Below are positions 6,517 to 12,824 of a DNA stretch of 12,824 bases, piece by piece (the stretch's first letter is position 1; each line of letters begins with the position of its first letter). Both the position numbers and the translations under genes were made by a program. Source of the stretch: Candidatus Pelagibacter sp. (GTDB taxonomy: Bacteria; Pseudomonadota; Alphaproteobacteria; Pelagibacterales; Pelagibacteraceae). Under the pieces are notes generated by a model. That model worked only from the letters and a program-made list of their open reading frames with translations, searched no databases and had not been told where the DNA came from. The DNA is taken from contig JAOHFB010000018.1 of NCBI GenBank assembly GCA_028097785.1, positions 1 to 12,824 of the forward strand, given 5' to 3'.

Positions 6517-8907
6517 ATGTTTGCTCAATTGTATCAAAATAGTGTTCTTAAAAATTCAAAAACAGTATTTATTTTACTTATTATTGCGATATTGAGCTTT
6601 GGATACTACTCTAAAGACTTTAGGTTGGATGCTTCTTCTGAAACTTTATTAATAGAAGGTGATCCTGATTTAGCATATTTAAAAGAAGTAACAGAGAGAT
6701 ATGGTTCAAAAGACTTTTTAATTCTTACCTATACCCCTAATGAAGGGATGGTTACTGATAACTCTATTAATAATCTTTTAAGTTTAAAATATAAAATTCA
6801 AAGTCTAAATTGGGTTCATAGTGTAATTACGCTTTTGGATGTACCTCTTTTAAGTAATTCAGACGCACCCCTTCAAGAAAGGTTAGAAAGTTTTAAAACT
6901 CTTAAAGATGAAGGAGTTGATAAAAATCGTGGGTTTAAAGAAATTTTAAATAGTCCAGTTTTTAGAAATTTTGTAATTAGTGAAAATGGAAATACCAGTG
7001 GAATAATTGTTAACATTAAAAAGAATAAAAAATTAGAAAATATTGAAAATTTATCCAAAGAAGAAATTGAAGAATATAAAGATGAAATAAAAAAACAAAA
7101 TCATAAAAATATATTAGAGATCAGACAAGTTATTCAAAGTTATGGTGATGTGGGAAAAATATATCTTGGAGGAATTCCCATGATAGCTGATGATATGATG
7201 ACTTTCATTAAAAGTGATATTGTAGTTTTTGGTTTAGGCGTTCTTTTATTTATTATTGCAACTCTGTGGTTTGTTTTTAGAAAGTTAATATGGATAATCG
7301 TTCCAATTAGTAGTTGCTTATTTTCAGTTGTAATTATGATGGGCTTACTTGGAATTCTTGGGTGGAAAGTAACAGTTATTTCTTCAAATTTTATCGCCTT
7401 AATGCTCATATTAACGATGGCCATGAACATTCATATGAGTACTCGATTTCTTCAATTAAGAAAAGATTACCCTGCTAAAAATAATTTTGAAATTATATCT
7501 CTTACTACAAATAAAATGTTTTGGCCTATTTTGTATACTGTCTTTACTACTGTATTTGCTTTTTTATCTTTAATCTTTAGTGGGATTAAACCAATTATTG
7601 ACTTTGGCTGGATGATGACTTTTGGATTAATTACATCATTTATTATTACTTTTACTCTTCTTCCAACTCTTTTAAATATTGCCCCCACAACAAATATATC
7701 CCTAAAGAAAGAACAAGACTCTAAAATCATAAATTTTTTAGGTCTACTTTCTTTGAACAACAAAACTACAATTTTTGGTGTAACAGGAATTATTGTTATT
7801 TTAAGTGTGGTTGGAATTAGTAAGCTTGAAGTAGAAAATAGCTTCATCAATTACTTTAATAAAGATACTGAAATTTATAAAGGAATGAAACTTATAGATG
7901 AAGAATTGGGTGGTACTACTCCACTTGAAGTAATTTTAAAATTTCCTACGGCTGAAAAAAATGATGTATCAACTGAAGATGATGAATTTGAGGATTGGGG
8001 TAATGAGGAAGATGAAAATGATGAAAAATATTGGTTTACTAAAGATAAAATTGACAGAATAGCTTCAGTTCACAATTATTTAGATAGTCTTCCACAAGTA
8101 GGAAAAGTTATATCTTTTTCTTCAATCATAGATGTTGCAACACAATTAAATAACAACAAGCCTCTTGGTACTTTAGAAATGGGGGTTTTATACTCTAAAA
8201 TACCAGAAAGTATCAAAACCGAAATTATTGATCCCTATTTATCTATTAAAAATAATGAGGCTAGAATAAATTTAAGAATTATAGACTCACAAGAGAACTT
8301 AAGAAGAAATGATTTGATAAATAAAATAAATTTTGATCTAAAAAATAAAATTGGATTAGACGAAAGTGAATATAAGCTAGCTGGAGTTTTAATTTTATTT
8401 AATAATTTATTACAAAGCTTGTTTAAATCTCAAATTTTAACTTTAGGATTGGTGATGATTGGAATATTTACAATGTTTATTATTCTATTTAGAAATATTA
8501 AATTATCACTTATTGGAGTAGTACCTAATTTTATAGCAGCATTTTTTATTTTAGGGATTATTGGTCTTCTTGGTATTCCATTAGATATTATGACAATAAC
8601 TATTGCAGCAATAACTATTGGGATAGCAGTAGATAATAGCATTCATTATATCTATAGATTTAAAGAAGAGTTTAATAAAATTAAAGATTATAATAAAACT
8701 TTAAAAAGATGTCATTCAACGGTTGGTGTTGCAATACTTAATACATCTATAACAATTGTCTTTGGTTTTTCAATTTTAGTTTTATCAAAATTTATTCCAA
8801 CAATTTATTTTGGACTATTTACTGGTCTTGCAATGTTACTTGCCATGATATCTGTTTTAACTTTATTACCGTCCTTAATTTTAACTGTTAAACCTTTTGG
8901 AAAATAA
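6517..8907 (+). CDS. MMPL/RND-superfamily membrane transporter of unknown substrate
   Basis: The 796-residue protein has the RND/MMPL layout: one N-terminal membrane helix (about 16-32), a large outside domain (about 35-230), five helices (about 233-255, 258-282, 287-307, 335-355, 360-385), then a second copy: helix 415-434, outside domain 435-638, and helices about 639-658, 661-685, 690-712, 735-757, 762-790. FRLDASSETLL (35-45) and the YFNKDTEIYKGM stretch (446-457) are repeat-equivalent family segments. The tenth helix carries GIAVDNSIHYIYRF with D706, the usual proton-relay position; the equivalent fourth-helix segment reads MAMNIHMSTRF with no Asp. Residues 482-504 are an unusually acidic insert. 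Relatives export lipids or hydrophobic molecules, but the substrate cannot be read from sequence. It starts 20 nt after dnaB and overlaps cvpA by 11 nt if cvpA uses its first start. Confidence 0.85.
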   Translation: MFAQLYQNSVLKNSKTVFILLIIAILSFGYYSKDFRLDASSETLLIEGDPDLAYLKEVTERYGSKDFLILTYTPNEGMVTDNSINNLLSLKYKIQSLNWVHSVITLLDVPLLSNSDAPLQERLESFKTLKDEGVDKNRGFKEILNSPVFRNFVISENGNTSGIIVNIKKNKKLENIENLSKEEIEEYKDEIKKQNHKNILEIRQVIQSYGDVGKIYLGGIPMIADDMMTFIKSDIVVFGLGVLLFIIATLWFVFRKLIWIIVPISSCLFSVVIMMGLLGILGWKVTVISSNFIALMLILTMAMNIHMSTRFLQLRKDYPAKNNFEIISLTTNKMFWPILYTVFTTVFAFLSLIFSGIKPIIDFGWMMTFGLITSFIITFTLLPTLLNIAPTTNISLKKEQDSKIINFLGLLSLNNKTTIFGVTGIIVILSVVGISKLEVENSFINYFNKDTEIYKGMKLIDEELGGTTPLEVILKFPTAEKNDVSTEDDEFEDWGNEEDENDEKYWFTKDKIDRIASVHNYLDSLPQVGKVISFSSIIDVATQLNNNKPLGTLEMGVLYSKIPESIKTEIIDPYLSIKNNEARINLRIIDSQENLRRNDLINKINFDLKNKIGLDESEYKLAGVLILFNNLLQSLFKSQILTLGLVMIGIFTMFIILFRNIKLSLIGVVPNFIAAFFILGIIGLLGIPLDIMTITIAAITIGIAVDNSIHYIYRFKEEFNKIKDYNKTLKRCHSTVGVAILNTSITIVFGFSILVLSKFIPTIYFGLFTGLAMLLAMISVLTLLPSLILTVKPFGK

Positions 8908-9457
8908 TTTTGTGATTGATGTTTTAAAGGATTTTTATGAAGCAATATCTGTCATCGACCTTGTATACCTTATCATAACCATTTTATCTCTTATCACCTG
9001 TTATAAAAAAGGATTTGTTTTAAGTATTTTATCAATGGCTAAGTGGTTACTAGCTTATGTGATCACATTAATTTTATTTCCAAGAGTAAAAACTTATTTT
9101 AAAAATGTGATTGATAATGAATATGTTTTGGATGTAGGCCTTGGAATTATAATTTTTGTGATAGTTATTTTCTTAGTATTGGTGGTTAATAAGGGAATTA
9201 GTAAAGCTGTTAACTATACTGGTATTGGCGGACTAGATACAACATTTGGATTCTTTTTTGGTTTTATTAGAGCTTATATAATTGCAGTTTGTATTTTTTC
9301 TGGATTTCACATTGTCTACAATCACGATAAATGGCCTATTAATAAAGATCAATCATACGTCTTTCCTTACCTTGAAAAAGGTAGTAATTATCTCATAAAA
9401 GAATTTCCTAATGAAAAAACATATCAAGATTCTAAAGAAAAAATTGAAGAACTTTGA
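8897..9457 (+). CDS. cvpA: CvpA family membrane protein
   Basis: CvpA proteins are small inner-membrane proteins, first linked to colicin V production and often encoded before purF; their biochemical role is unsettled. The 186 residues contain four hydrophobic segments (about 17-34, 41-60, 79-98, 118-140) and the family signature GGLDTTFGFFFGFIRA (111-126), then a hydrophilic C-terminal tail. There is no in-frame ATG near the start: TTG at 8897 overlaps the transporter gene by 11 nt, while GTG at 8912, 4 nt after the transporter stop, would remove five residues. Either is possible. Its 3' end overlaps purF, by 47 or 14 nt depending on the purF start. Confidence 0.87.
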   Translation: MENNFVIDVLKDFYEAISVIDLVYLIITILSLITCYKKGFVLSILSMAKWLLAYVITLILFPRVKTYFKNVIDNEYVLDVGLGIIIFVIVIFLVLVVNKGISKAVNYTGIGGLDTTFGFFFGFIRAYIIAVCIFSGFHIVYNHDKWPINKDQSYVFPYLEKGSNYLIKEFPNEKTYQDSKEKIEEL

Positions 9458-10892
9458 TCCAAAACTAAAAGAAGAGTGTGGCGTATTCGGTGTTAGTAAT
9501 GCAAAAGATGCTTCTGCACTTACAGCACTTGGTCTGCACGCACTTCAACACCGTGGTCAAGAAGGTTGCGGAATTGTGACTTTTGATGGAGAAAAATACT
9601 ATTCTGAAAAAAGATTTGGATTAGTTGGTGATAATTTTAATAAAGAAAAAGTTCTTAAAAACCTTAAAGGAAATTATGCTATTGGTCATAACAGATACAG
9701 TACTACTGGTGAAAACACTTTAAGAAATATTCAACCTTTTTTTGCAGATACGAATGCAGGTGGAATTGGAGTGGCCCACAACGGAAACTTGACTAATTCA
9801 ATATCTTTAAGAAATAAATTAGTTGAAGAGGGTGCAATTTTTTACACAACATCTGACACAGAGACAATAGTTCAATTGATTGCAAAGTCTAAAAGACCAA
9901 AAACAATAGACAAAGTCGTTGATGCTATATTTCAAATTCAAGGTGGTTACGCTTTAGTTATGCTGACACAAAACTCTTTAATTGGAGTGAGAGATCCTTA
10001 CGGTATTAGACCACTTGTGATTGGTAAATTAGGTAACAGTTATGTTCTTGCATCAGAAACTTGTGCACTGGATATAATTGGTGCAAAATTTGTAAGAGAT
10101 GTTGAAAATGGAGAAATTGTTTTAATTGAAAATGATAAACTAGAAAGTATCAAGCCCTTCCCTCCTAAAAAAGTAAGACCTTGTGTGTTTGAGTATATTT
10201 ATTTTGCAAGACCAGATAGTATTCTTGATAACAAAACTGCTTACGAGCATAGAAAAAATATTGGTGCTGAACTTGCTAAAGAAAATGATGTAGAAGCGGA
10301 TATTGTTGTTCCAGTTCCTGATAGTGGTAATGCTGCGGCCCTTGGTTTTGCTCAGTATTTAAAAATGAATTATGAACATGGTTTGATTAGAAACCATTAT
10401 GTAGGAAGAACATTTATTGAACCAAGTCAAAAAATTAGAAGCTTAGGTGTTAAGTTAAAGTTGAATGCAAATCAGACTACAATTAAAGATAAAAAAATTA
10501 TCTTAATTGATGACTCGCTTGTAAGAGGCACAACTTCGCATAAAATTGTTAAAATGTTATATGATGCAGGAGCTAAAGAAGTGCATGTTAAAATTGCTTG
10601 TCCTGAAATCAGATACCCAGATTTTTATGGAGTAGACACTCCGACTAAAAAAGAGTTGCTTGCGGCTAACAAAACTAATGAGGAAATTTGTGAATATATT
10701 GGTGCAAAGTCGTTAAAATTTTTATCTTTAAGTGGATTATATAAAGCAATTGGTTTTGATAAAAGAAATGACACTTACCCACAGCTCACAGATCATTATT
10801 TTACCGGTGACTATCCAGTGAAACCTATAGATGAACTTGGAGATAACAAAGTTACTCAATTATCTCTATTAAGCACAGCCTCAAATAATTAG
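9411..10892 (+). CDS. purF: Amidophosphoribosyltransferase
   Basis: PurF makes 5-phosphoribosylamine from PRPP and glutamine, the first committed step of purine synthesis. An N-terminal glutamine-hydrolysing domain begins at Cys23 (CGVFGV), the expected nucleophile after propeptide removal, and shows HRGQEG, GHNRYSTTG and HNGNL. The phosphoribosyltransferase domain has the PRPP motif IILIDDSLVRGTTS around D367-D368. Of the four cysteines that hold the 4Fe-4S cluster in B. subtilis PurF, only the first (C258, RPCVFEY) is seen; YPDFYG and TDHYFTGDYP lack the others, so this enzyme is probably cluster-free. The ATG at 9411 gives a 22-residue leader and a 47-nt overlap with cvpA; TTG at 9444 would give an 11-residue leader and a 14-nt overlap and may be the real start. 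Confidence 0.95.
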   Translation: MKKHIKILKKKLKNFDPKLKEECGVFGVSNAKDASALTALGLHALQHRGQEGCGIVTFDGEKYYSEKRFGLVGDNFNKEKVLKNLKGNYAIGHNRYSTTGENTLRNIQPFFADTNAGGIGVAHNGNLTNSISLRNKLVEEGAIFYTTSDTETIVQLIAKSKRPKTIDKVVDAIFQIQGGYALVMLTQNSLIGVRDPYGIRPLVIGKLGNSYVLASETCALDIIGAKFVRDVENGEIVLIENDKLESIKPFPPKKVRPCVFEYIYFARPDSILDNKTAYEHRKNIGAELAKENDVEADIVVPVPDSGNAAALGFAQYLKMNYEHGLIRNHYVGRTFIEPSQKIRSLGVKLKLNANQTTIKDKKIILIDDSLVRGTTSHKIVKMLYDAGAKEVHVKIACPEIRYPDFYGVDTPTKKELLAANKTNEEICEYIGAKSLKFLSLSGLYKAIGFDKRNDTYPQLTDHYFTGDYPVKPIDELGDNKVTQLSLLSTASNN

Positions 10893-10894
10893 TA

Positions 10895-11452
10895 ATGAAA
10901 AAAGTAAGTTTCACAGAAATGAAAAATGGTAACAAAGAGGATTACCAACTTTTAGAAAAGTATGAAAAAGATTTTGAAAGAAAAACTGCTGATAGAATTA
11001 TTAAATATTTAGCTGCTCAAACTTCAACTCTTGAAGGATATCAAATTACAAGATTAGAGCATTCTTTACAGGCTGCAACAAGGGCTTATAAAAATGGTGA
11101 AAGCGAAGAAATGGTTGTAGCAACTTTATTGCATGATATAGGGGATGATCTAGCACCGATGAATCACTCTCAGTATGCAGCTTCAATATTAAGACCTTAT
11201 GTTTCTGAGAAAACTTATTGGATTATTCAACATCATGGTCTTTTTCAAACTTATTATAGCGCTCACCATTTAGGTGGAGATAGAAATGCACGAGATAAAT
11301 TTAAAAATCATGAGCACTATGAAGCAACAATTAATTTTTGTGAAAATTATGATCAGTCATCTTTTGATCCAAATTATAAAAGTATGAGTTTGGATGAGTT
11401 TTCACCTATGGTTAGAAGGATTTTTTCTAAAACGCCTTATTATTACCTTTAA
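10895..11452 (+). CDS. HD-domain metalloprotein (PhnZ/MIOX-like predicted phosphohydrolase or oxygenase)
   Basis: The 185-residue soluble protein is an HD-domain protein resembling the family of predicted HD phosphohydrolases that includes the diiron oxygenase PhnZ. Candidate metal ligands occur in order: H56 (RLEHSLQAA), H80-D81 (ATLLHDIGDD), H91 (MNHSQYAA), H113 or H114 (IIQHHG) and D153 (CENYDQSSFD). The 24-residue step from H56 to H80 matches PhnZ, and this many ligands would hold two metals. The Tyr/Glu pair that PhnZ uses near its first histidine is not conserved (here E47 and Y49), so the PhnZ substrate should not be assumed. It starts 2 nt after purF and lies 29 nt before gshA. Function is unknown; a nucleotide-related or small-molecule oxidation role is only a guess from context. 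Confidence 0.75.
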   Translation: MKKVSFTEMKNGNKEDYQLLEKYEKDFERKTADRIIKYLAAQTSTLEGYQITRLEHSLQAATRAYKNGESEEMVVATLLHDIGDDLAPMNHSQYAASILRPYVSEKTYWIIQHHGLFQTYYSAHHLGGDRNARDKFKNHEHYEATINFCENYDQSSFDPNYKSMSLDEFSPMVRRIFSKTPYYYL

Positions 11453-11481
11453 ATTACAAAATAAGATATTATTTAAGTCTA

Positions 11482-12777
11482 ATGATTAATTCTAAAGAAC
11501 AAATTATTGAATATTTTAAATCTGGAATAAAACAAACTAAAGATTTTAAAATTGGTATTGAGCATGAAAAATTCTTATTCGATAAATCTAGTAATAAAAG
11601 GATTGATTATCCAAAAGTAAAACAAATGTTTGAAGCCTTATTAGAATTTGGCTGGAACCCTATTTTAGAGAAAAAGAATATCATTGGATTAAACAAAGGG
11701 GGTAAAAATATTACCCTAGAACCTGGTAATCAAATAGAATTATCAGGTGATAAACTAAACCATATTCATGAAGCCTGTGCAGAGTCTCAAGATTATTTAT
11801 TTGAGTTAAGACAAGTAACTCAAAAATTAGATATTAAAATTGTCAGTGCTGGATTTGATCCTATTTCAAAATTAAATGAAATTCCTAATAATCCAAAACA
11901 AAGATATGAACTAATGACAAGAGATATGCCTTTGGGAGGTGAGTTAAGCTTAGATATGATGTACCGAACTTGTGGTACTCAATTGAACATTGATTATAAC
12001 TCAGAAGAAGACTTTATTAAGAAATTTAAAGTTGTTAATGCAATCGTTCCAATTTCCATTGCGTTATTTGCTAACTCTGGAATCGTTGAAAAGAAAAAAA
12101 GTAAATTTTTATCTTACCGATCAAAAGTTTGGCAAAGCACTTCAAGAGGAGGATTGCCTAAAGTATTTTTTAAAGATTTAGATTTTGAAAAATATGCTGA
12201 ATTTGCAATGAATTTTCCAATTCTATTCATCCAGCATGAAGATCAATATATATCAGGTCAAAAATATTCATTTAAAGATTTTATGGAGGGTAAAATCGAT
12301 GAAATTGGTAACAGACTACCCACAGAAAATGACTTAACCACTCACCTAAGTACTATTTTTACAGAAAATAGATTAAAAAAATATATTGAACTTAGATCAA
12401 TGGATACATGTGGTTGGGATTGCTTGTGTGCTGGACCCTCATTTAATATTGGTTTGTTATATGGAAATTTACATGAAGCTTATGATTTAATTTCTAATTG
12501 GGATGAAGATAAAATTATTAATGCTTATCTAGAAGCTCCCCAAAAAGGATTTAATACTCAATTAATGGGTAAAGATTTACTGTATTGGGCGGGCACTTTG
12601 CTAGACTTATCTAAAAAGGGATTAGATACACGAGATATTTTGAACAAAAAAGGTAAGAACGAAACTTTATTTTTAAATCACTTGCAAAATGTAATTGATA
12701 ATAAAACAACAAACGCAGATCATATGATTAATAAATTTTCTAAAAATGAAGATTTAACTGAATTATATGACAAATAA
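11482..12777 (+). CDS. gshA: Glutamate-cysteine ligase (plant/alphaproteobacterial type)
   Basis: GshA joins glutamate and cysteine with ATP to make gamma-glutamylcysteine, the first step of glutathione synthesis. The 431 residues match the GCS2-family class found in alphaproteobacteria and plants rather than the E. coli type: GIEHEKF (25-31), ITLEPGNQIELSG (77-89), MTRDMPLGGELSLDMMYRTCGTQLNIDY (about 145-172), FLSYRSKVW, and HLSTIFTENRLKKYIELRSMD (about 286-306). A Cys cluster, DTCGWDCLCAGP, follows at about 306-317. The ATG is 29 nt after the HD gene, and the stop lies inside the start of the next gene, which looks like gshB, the next enzyme of the same pathway. Confidence 0.9.
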   Translation: MINSKEQIIEYFKSGIKQTKDFKIGIEHEKFLFDKSSNKRIDYPKVKQMFEALLEFGWNPILEKKNIIGLNKGGKNITLEPGNQIELSGDKLNHIHEACAESQDYLFELRQVTQKLDIKIVSAGFDPISKLNEIPNNPKQRYELMTRDMPLGGELSLDMMYRTCGTQLNIDYNSEEDFIKKFKVVNAIVPISIALFANSGIVEKKKSKFLSYRSKVWQSTSRGGLPKVFFKDLDFEKYAEFAMNFPILFIQHEDQYISGQKYSFKDFMEGKIDEIGNRLPTENDLTTHLSTIFTENRLKKYIELRSMDTCGWDCLCAGPSFNIGLLYGNLHEAYDLISNWDEDKIINAYLEAPQKGFNTQLMGKDLLYWAGTLLDLSKKGLDTRDILNKKGKNETLFLNHLQNVIDNKTTNADHMINKFSKNEDLTELYDK

Positions 12778-12824
12778 AATAGTTGCTGTTCAAGGAAATA
12801 ACCTTTCAAAAATTAATCCTGTTA
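12767..12824 (+). CDS. gshB: Probable glutathione synthetase, N-terminal fragment (3' end outside window)
   Basis: An ATG at 12767, overlapping the gshA stop by 11 nt, opens a frame that runs to the window edge and encodes 19 residues beginning MTNKIVAVQGNNLSKINP. GshB proteins of Proteobacteria start with a similar strand, KVAVQMDPIxxINP, the first strand of the fold. GshB adds glycine to gamma-glutamylcysteine, so its place right after gshA makes functional sense. The call rests on this short match and on context only. Confidence 0.7.
   Translation, partial: MTNKIVAVQGNNLSKINPV

Noticed and set aside
7140..7850. Two long minus-strand open frames (7140-7430 and 7467-7850) opposite the transporter gene
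   Set aside because: They are mirror images of membrane-helix codons in AT-rich DNA, show no family motif or start signal, and lie opposite a well-supported gene.
6517..9457. Reading the transporter plus cvpA as a toxin or bacteriocin export locus because of the colicin V name
   Set aside because: cvpA next to purF is a common housekeeping arrangement; there is no peptide precursor, ABC exporter or immunity gene here.
10895..11452. Calling the HD gene phnZ (phosphonate breakdown)
   Set aside because: The metal-ligand series is similar but the substrate-site Tyr/Glu pair is not conserved, and no phosphonate gene such as phnY lies nearby.
11459..11474. Perfect 6-bp inverted repeat with a 4-nt loop (AAATAA, GATA, TTATTT) between the HD gene and gshA, as a terminator
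   Set aside because: The stem is A/T only and no T-run follows; such repeats are expected by chance in this composition.
1..12824. Mobile elements, CRISPR arrays, tRNA genes, attachment sites, riboswitches
   Set aside because: Reading both strands showed no direct-repeat arrays, transposase or integrase motifs, cloverleaf sequences or long structured leaders; no gap reaches 100 bp.

Overview
The window is ordinary, gene-dense bacterial chromosome, very AT-rich, with almost no spacer DNA, few recognisable Shine-Dalgarno sequences and several non-ATG starts. Protein motifs and gene order (pdxA-rsmA; fabD-fabG-acpP; rpsF-rpsR-rplI-dnaB; cvpA-purF; a plant/alphaproteobacterial-type gshA followed by gshB) point to an alphaproteobacterium with a streamlined genome. 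The SAR11/Pelagibacterales group is the best guess. The lineage is inferred from composition and content; there is no rRNA here to prove it.

Layout. At 1-1254 (+) lie the 3' end of pdxA (vitamin B6 synthesis) and rsmA (16S rRNA dimethylation), abutting each other. At 1243-3832 (-) is a compact operon read leftward, fabD-fabG-acpP-gmk: three fatty-acid synthesis genes followed by guanylate kinase. Its end overlaps the end of rsmA by 12 bp. An 87-bp divergent promoter region (3833-3919) separates it from one long rightward run: rpsF-rpsR-rplI (ribosomal proteins S6, S18, L9), dnaB (replicative helicase), an MMPL/RND-family membrane transporter, cvpA and purF (first step of purine synthesis), an HD-domain metalloprotein, gshA, and the first 19 codons of a probable gshB (glutathione synthesis). 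Gaps in this run are 1-69 nt or negative, so much of it may be co-transcribed.

Nearly all genes are housekeeping: translation, replication, lipid, purine, B6 and glutathione synthesis. I see no mobile element, CRISPR array, phage gene, tRNA, rRNA, riboswitch or defence cassette, and no convincing new multi-gene system. The points most worth a second look are the gene-order departures (no fabF/mltG/yicC between acpP and gmk; a transporter where alr and radA often sit between dnaB and cvpA), the HD protein with a probable two-metal ligand set, and the transporter whose two transmembrane halves differ at the expected proton-relay position.
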